Source: Nevskia soli DSM 19509 (GTDB taxonomy: Bacteria > Pseudomonadota > Gammaproteobacteria > Nevskiales > Nevskiaceae). Taken from it: a stretch of DNA of 37,629 nucleotides. A program made the position numbers and the translations under genes. The stretch covers positions 1 through 37,629 of the forward strand of contig NZ_JONR01000044.1 of NCBI RefSeq assembly GCF_000711955.1, written 5' to 3'. Numbering within the stretch: the stretch's first letter is position 1; each line of letters begins with the position of its first letter. Positions 34,168 to 37,629 of this stretch are shown one piece after another. The notes beneath the pieces are model-generated. The model had not been told where the DNA came from. It did no database searches and saw nothing but the letters and a program-made list of their open reading frames with translations.

Positions 34168-35069
34168 GTCCAGAGCAAGCTCCGCACGGACTGAGGCCAG
34201 AGCTCAGGCCGGAAGCCGTGATGTCTGAACAGGGCCATGCAGACGCGTTCCAATCCAAATCCAAGGCAAGCCGTCTGGGCCAGCTGTCCATCGGCCTGCA
34301 GGATTCCGAAGGTCTGCGAGAAGTGATCCTGATGATAGTTGAATGAGCACACAGCGGTCGGATTTTCGATGGAGATCACAGGAATCACCACTTCAAACTT
34401 GAGCTTTTGCTCGCGCTGGTTGCTTGCCAGCATCCTGCCGCCACGGCCGAAAAATGGATCGGATGCCACTTCAGAGCGGGCGGGTAGCTCCAGGGAAAGC
34501 AGCAGCTCCAAGCCACGTGCCAGCCAAGTGTCGCGCCATTGGATCACTGTCTCGGGAGAACCAGCGCGGACGAATTCGCGCACCCGAAAGGATTGCATCC
34601 GGGTCGGTTCCGAGGAAGGCTCGTGGCGAAATACCCAATGGGTCATATCAAAAAGACGGCCGCCATGCGGCAAAGTCCCGGCAAGACTTGGGTACACTGG
34701 GTAACAGGCGGCCGGCATCAGCATCACACCGGCAGGCGCCATCAGATCATCATAAGGTTCACTTTCCTCGATGCGCCTGACCAGTTCCCCATGATCCGCA
34801 GCGCAGCCGCAGAAACTGGTTACGCCCATAGCGAGTTGGGGGAATGACTTCATGTAGCCGCTCTGCTCGAACACCTGTCGCGGCAGAATCGGTGGGAATG
34901 TCATCTTTTCCGCACCGTCGTTGAGTGCAAGTCTGCTGATCAGACCGTTGAATCGCTCCAGAACCTCCTCGAACACCGCATTGCGGCCAAATACACCCTG
35001 CACTCCGGAGGGGATGATCAGGCCGTTCGCGACGAGCCCTTCGTACAGGGTGGTGGAATCAAATGGCAT
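34164..35069 (-). CDS. Amino acid:[carrier protein] ligase (class II aaRS homologue)
   Basis: This 301-residue protein is a SerRS-like class II catalytic core without a tRNA-binding domain. Motif 2 is FRHEPSSEPTRMQSFRVREF (147-166); motif 3 is GFGLERV (270-276). The three zinc ligands known in Bradyrhizobium Bll0957 have counterparts at Cys122, Glu165 and Cys268. Such enzymes activate a small amino acid (Gly or Ala in the studied cases) with ATP and attach it to the phosphopantetheine of a carrier protein instead of tRNA. Here the carrier protein, its activating transferase and a dehydrogenase are encoded just upstream in the same operon. ATG 35069 is preceded by GAGGG, 11 bp after the dehydrogenase stop. 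Confidence 0.92.
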   Translation of the reverse strand: MPFDSTTLYEGLVANGLIIPSGVQGVFGRNAVFEEVLERFNGLISRLALNDGAEKMTFPPILPRQVFEQSGYMKSFPQLAMGVTSFCGCAADHGELVRRIEESEPYDDLMAPAGVMLMPAACYPVYPSLAGTLPHGGRLFDMTHWVFRHEPSSEPTRMQSFRVREFVRAGSPETVIQWRDTWLARGLELLLSLELPARSEVASDPFFGRGGRMLASNQREQKLKFEVVIPVISIENPTAVCSFNYHQDHFSQTFGILQADGQLAQTACLGFGLERVCMALFRHHGFRPELWPQSVRSLLWT

Positions 35070-35080
35070 GGCGGCGACCC

Positions 35081-36253
35081 TCAGTCATCCTTGTGAACCA
35101 AGAGCATCGATGCATTCTTGGCAAAGATGCGGTCATTACCGATCATCAGCGGCGCCGAGTAGGCGTCGCGCAGATGACGGCACAGGCTGAAGGGAGAATC
35201 GTTCTTGTAGCCGAGGATGCCGCACAGCAGTAGCGCCTGATGCACGATTTTTACCAGAAGCGTCGACGAAGCGATCTTGAGATTGTTCATTTTCAGCGCG
35301 AAGCCCATGCCCAGAAGCGCTTCCGCATCTTCATTGGGGCTCTGGGCGTCCGTGAATTCGCGCGCCATGTCGCGGACCATTGCGCGCATTGTGTGCAGAT
35401 CATTGGATACTTCGGCCAGGCGCAAGGCCGTGGGCGGCGTGGTTCCCGGTTTGCTGCGTGCTTCGGCCCGGACGAAGCGCGCAGCGCGGGTTACGGCATC
35501 CGTGGCAATCCCCAGCCACAGGCTCGACCAAAGGATGTGTGAATAAGGCACCATGGTGTGACTCGAGGCGTCGGCAAACGATCCGGGCAGGATCTGTGCG
35601 GCCGGTCCGCTTGAGCTAAGCCTGTATCCCGGGCTGCACGTCCCGCGCATTCCGAGCGTGTCCCAGTTGGTGGTCTGGTCCAGGCGGTACTGCCCCCTGC
35701 GTGCCAGAACGACCACTTGATCGCTGCGTGCTGCGTCGACCGAGCGACGGCAGGTGACAAGCAAGTCATCCGCATTGGCACCATAGGACACGGTTGTCGC
35801 ATCCTTGTTGAGGGTGAATATTCCGTCGGCCACTTCAACGGCGCAAATGCTTGAACGCGTGTCGCCACCGACCCCGACTTCGGATGTGGCGGAGGCCAAC
35901 AACATCTGCCGTTCGACCAGCTCCGCACAGTAGTCACGGAACATCTGGGATCCGAGTCCGTGGCGGACAATGCAGGCCACCTGGATCTGGTGCATGGCGA
36001 AGACCATTGCGGTCGACGCGCAATACTGTCCAAGGGCGGCGCAAACCTCGGACATTTCCGTCATTGTCATTCCTGCACCACCTAGATCTTTAGGCACCAG
36101 GGCCGAGAGCAGCCTGGCTTCCCTGAGTGCATCGATGGCCTGCTGCGGAAATCGAGCGTGCTTGTCGACATCATCCGCGTGTTTAGAGGCTACTTCCTCG
36201 CCAATGCAATGGGCGATGAGAACCGCTGCCCTGCTGCTTGTGCTTTGTGTCAC
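35081..36253 (-). CDS. Acyl-CoA dehydrogenase-like flavoprotein (probable aminoacyl-CP oxidase)
   Basis: This 390-residue protein has the acyl-CoA dehydrogenase fold: N-terminal helices (FPQQAIDALREARLLSALVPKDLGGAG), a beta domain (LLASATSEVGVGGDTRSS) and C-terminal helices ending CGILGYKNDSPFSLCRHLRDA. FAD should be bound at the dimer interface. The catalytic base could not be assigned with confidence. Given a carrier protein and amino acid ligase beside it, the likely substrate is an aminoacyl thioester on the carrier protein, giving an alpha,beta-unsaturated or imino product; this is inference. The start is GTG 36253, overlapping the carrier protein stop by 4 bp (GTGA). Confidence 0.9.
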   Translation of the reverse strand: MTQSTSSRAAVLIAHCIGEEVASKHADDVDKHARFPQQAIDALREARLLSALVPKDLGGAGMTMTEMSEVCAALGQYCASTAMVFAMHQIQVACIVRHGLGSQMFRDYCAELVERQMLLASATSEVGVGGDTRSSICAVEVADGIFTLNKDATTVSYGANADDLLVTCRRSVDAARSDQVVVLARRGQYRLDQTTNWDTLGMRGTCSPGYRLSSSGPAAQILPGSFADASSHTMVPYSHILWSSLWLGIATDAVTRAARFVRAEARSKPGTTPPTALRLAEVSNDLHTMRAMVRDMAREFTDAQSPNEDAEALLGMGFALKMNNLKIASSTLLVKIVHQALLLCGILGYKNDSPFSLCRHLRDAYSAPLMIGNDRIFAKNASMLLVHKDD

Positions 36254-36531
36254 TTTAGCTCTCCAGTCAATTGGGGGGGCGAGGCGGCGCCAGCTGTCAG
36301 CTCCTCGATCGCTTGCCGGATGCTCGAGACGCTTCGAAAAACACCGCGTCTCAGCATCCGGTCCGGAAACTCAATATCGAACAGTCCTTCCAGTGCGAGC
36401 ATGACGTTGACGCTCGCATGGGAGGTCAGGCCCGCCTGATAGAGATCGGTGTGATCGTCGATCAACGACCGGTCCGCGGCGAGACGTCCATGTTCGGCCA
36501 GGGTGCGTAAGATGATGTCGGTTATGCTCAC
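36250..36531 (-). CDS. Stand-alone amino acid carrier protein
   Basis: This 93-residue protein has the four-helix carrier fold. The phosphopantetheine site is Ser37 in DLYQAGLTSHASVNVM; usual acyl carriers have DSL, and the T-S-H version with the following FDIEFPDRML is what I remember for partners of amino acid:[carrier protein] ligases. It would be primed by the transferase upstream and loaded by the ligase downstream. Start is GTG 36531, overlapping the transferase stop by 4 bp (GTGA) and preceded by GGAG; an ATG-initiated frame further up lies inside the transferase gene. Its small size and lack of other domains exclude an NRPS module. Confidence 0.9.
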   Translation of the reverse strand: MSITDIILRTLAEHGRLAADRSLIDDHTDLYQAGLTSHASVNVMLALEGLFDIEFPDRMLRRGVFRSVSSIRQAIEELTAGAASPPQLTGELK

Positions 36532-36914
36532 ACTCTGCTCCGTTGGATGGTGGCTGCAACAACCGCAACAGCGTATTCGGATTCGTGGCTCAGGCTTACG
36601 CAAAGCGAGTCCAGTCCGCACTGCTGTGCCAGATGGCTGGCAACTCGGTGCAGGCGCAGTTCGCACCAGCCTCCGGGCGTCTTGAGTATCTCGATATCGC
36701 GCCAGTCCAGCCAGTGCCGGTGCGGTCGAAGCACCTTGAGAGTGGCCTCCTTGGCTGCAAAGCGTGCCGCCAGACGCCGCGGCATTTCTGCGCTGCTACC
36801 AAAGCAGTAGTCCAATTCCATCTCGGTATAGACGCGATGCAGATAGTTCGCACCGAACCTCCGGATGGATTCTGAAACATCGTCCACCCGCATCAGATCG
36901 GTGCCGATTCTCAT
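36528..36914 (-). CDS. AcpS-type 4'-phosphopantetheinyl transferase
   Basis: This 128-residue protein has the AcpS length and motifs: MRIGTDLMRVDDV at the start (GTD, magnesium ligand Asp6) and RFAAKEATLKVL (AxKEAxxK), then SLSHESEYAVAVV. It moves phosphopantetheine from CoA to the Ser of a carrier protein, here almost certainly the adjacent one. The start is family-based: ATG 36914 gives the standard length but its AGAGGG is 16 nt away. The frame stays open to 37136, so a longer start (36956 or 37016) is possible. It is the first gene of the operon; no promoter is obvious in the region before it. Confidence 0.82.
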   Translation of the reverse strand: MRIGTDLMRVDDVSESIRRFGANYLHRVYTEMELDYCFGSSAEMPRRLAARFAAKEATLKVLRPHRHWLDWRDIEILKTPGGWCELRLHRVASHLAQQCGLDSLCVSLSHESEYAVAVVAATIQRSRV

Positions 36915-37320
36915 CTGGAGCGAGTGCGAGCCCTCTTTGTTCTCAAGTCTATGCATATCAGTCAAGTCCAGCTCAACCTCGAATCGACGACGCTTTGGTG
37001 ATGTTGGACAAGGCATTGAAATCTGTGCATACCGGCCCTTGCCGATCCGGTTGCATATTGAAGCCGATACTCGCCGGGATGGCCGCAACGGATAACCCAG
37101 AAAGCATGAACCGCAAGGGCGAAGTTCCACCCTCATGACCCCTTAGATCTAAGTTGCAGCGATCGCTTACGTATATCGATGACGCAATTTCACCAGCTTG
37201 CTCGTGCCCGATCTGTGGGATACCAGACAAATTTCACCGGCCACGGCATACGCGATGCCATCTGCGAAGCATGGCCTGGCGGATAACGTATTATTGAGTC
37301 TTGCATAAATAGTTGAAGCA
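36915..37320. other. Region between the carrier-protein operon and the IS630 element
   Basis: No recognisable gene. The transferase frame remains open to 37136, but that stretch does not look like the family. No FNR-type box was seen. TTGCATAAATAG (37299-37310), about ten bases before the transposase stop codon, is where an IS630 terminal repeat would lie; the boundary cannot be proved without the other end. Confidence 0.4.
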
Positions 37321-37629
37321 CTACAGTGGCAGCTCAGCTTGGGTCCAAAAGGCAGTGACAAGGGTGGATCGTCGCTGCATGGACTGGAGCCTGCGGCGTG
37401 CATATCGGCTAAGTTGGCCCAGATTGGACGGACAGAAGTTGCCCAGCTCGCGATGTTTCAGATGTCCCCAGATGTATTCGACCGGGTTGAGCTCTGGCGC
37501 GTAGGCAGGCATGACTTCGAGTTGAATGGCGCCATTGAGGCTGTCCACGTACTGACGTACCAAGCGGCTCTTGTGCACTGGCAGGCCGTCCCAGACGATC
37601 AGCAATTTGCGCTTGATCTGGCGCCGGAG
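37321..37629 (-). mobile_element. IS630-family transposase, C-terminal part (continues beyond window)
   Basis: The reverse frame is open from the window edge to TAG at 37321 (102 residues). It shows the DDE_3 end of IS630 transposases: LLIVWDGLPVHKS (second catalytic Asp), AYAPELNPVEYIWGHLK (third acidic residue Glu) and a basic tail. The N-terminal helix-turn-helix and first Asp lie outside the window. No frameshift is visible, so the element may be intact. It inserted upstream of the carrier-protein operon, at the accessory edge of the region. Confidence 0.85.

Noticed and set aside
34164..35069. Seryl-tRNA synthetase
   Set aside because: Only 301 residues with no N-terminal tRNA-binding coiled coil; zinc-ligand pattern and carrier protein neighbours fit an amino acid:[carrier protein] ligase.
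36250..36531. Fragment of a nonribosomal peptide synthetase module
   Set aside because: The carrier protein is complete, has its own GTG and ribosome-binding site, and no adenylation or condensation domain is nearby.
1..37629. CRISPR arrays, tRNA or rRNA genes, prophage
   Set aside because: No regularly spaced repeats, cloverleaf-like sequence, rRNA motifs or phage structural genes were seen.

Overview
The window reads as a chromosomal accessory region of a Gram-negative proteobacterium, most likely beta- or gammaproteobacterial. This rests on the outer-membrane NodT-type lipoprotein, the bacterial subclass ferredoxin-NADP reductase, LemA/TPM proteins, tandem universal stress proteins and FNR/ANR-type operators. 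No rRNA, tRNA, CRISPR array or core housekeeping operon is visible, so genus cannot be fixed.

Part A (about 1-26,900) looks like one low-oxygen/energy-stress island. Twelve FNR/ANR-like boxes (consensus TTGAT-N4-ATCAA; six perfect, five with one mismatch, one with two) lie in front of almost every transcription unit. At a constant 22 nt beyond each box there is a -10-like hexamer, the geometry of class II FNR promoters centred at -41.5. The apparent regulon contains: an Old Yellow Enzyme (cut by the window start), a 50-aa protein, two tandem-domain universal stress proteins, a solitary GroEL paralogue, a flavin reductase-like protein, a LemA-TPM pair, a decayed YncE/phosphoesterase pseudogene, a divergent Nramp transporter, a discoidin-domain glycosidase-like protein, ferredoxin-NADP reductase plus a GH94 phosphorylase-like protein, a DevBCA-type exporter with its outer-membrane factor and a DUF6455 protein, and a CBS-BON pair ending in a clear intrinsic terminator. 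A TetR regulator and an ABC transporter with a comprehensively degenerate ATPase domain sit among them without their own boxes.

Part B (about 27,000-28,000) holds a PilZ protein with intact c-di-GMP motifs and a 112-aa protein I do not recognise.

Part C (27,959-36,914, all minus strand) is a tightly packed eight-gene operon with several 4-bp stop/start overlaps: phosphopantetheinyl transferase, carrier protein, acyl-CoA dehydrogenase-like flavoprotein, amino acid:[carrier protein] ligase (a stand-alone class II aminoacyl-tRNA synthetase homologue), DUF1839 protein, GH2 beta-mannosidase-like protein, a fused double alpha/beta-hydrolase, and a SAM methyltransferase. The first four can together prime a carrier protein, load one amino acid on it as a thioester and oxidise it; the rest suggest transfer to a glycan or small molecule and further tailoring. 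The product is unknown, and this is the best candidate for an undescribed system here. The window ends in the C-terminal part of an IS630-family transposase just upstream of this operon.
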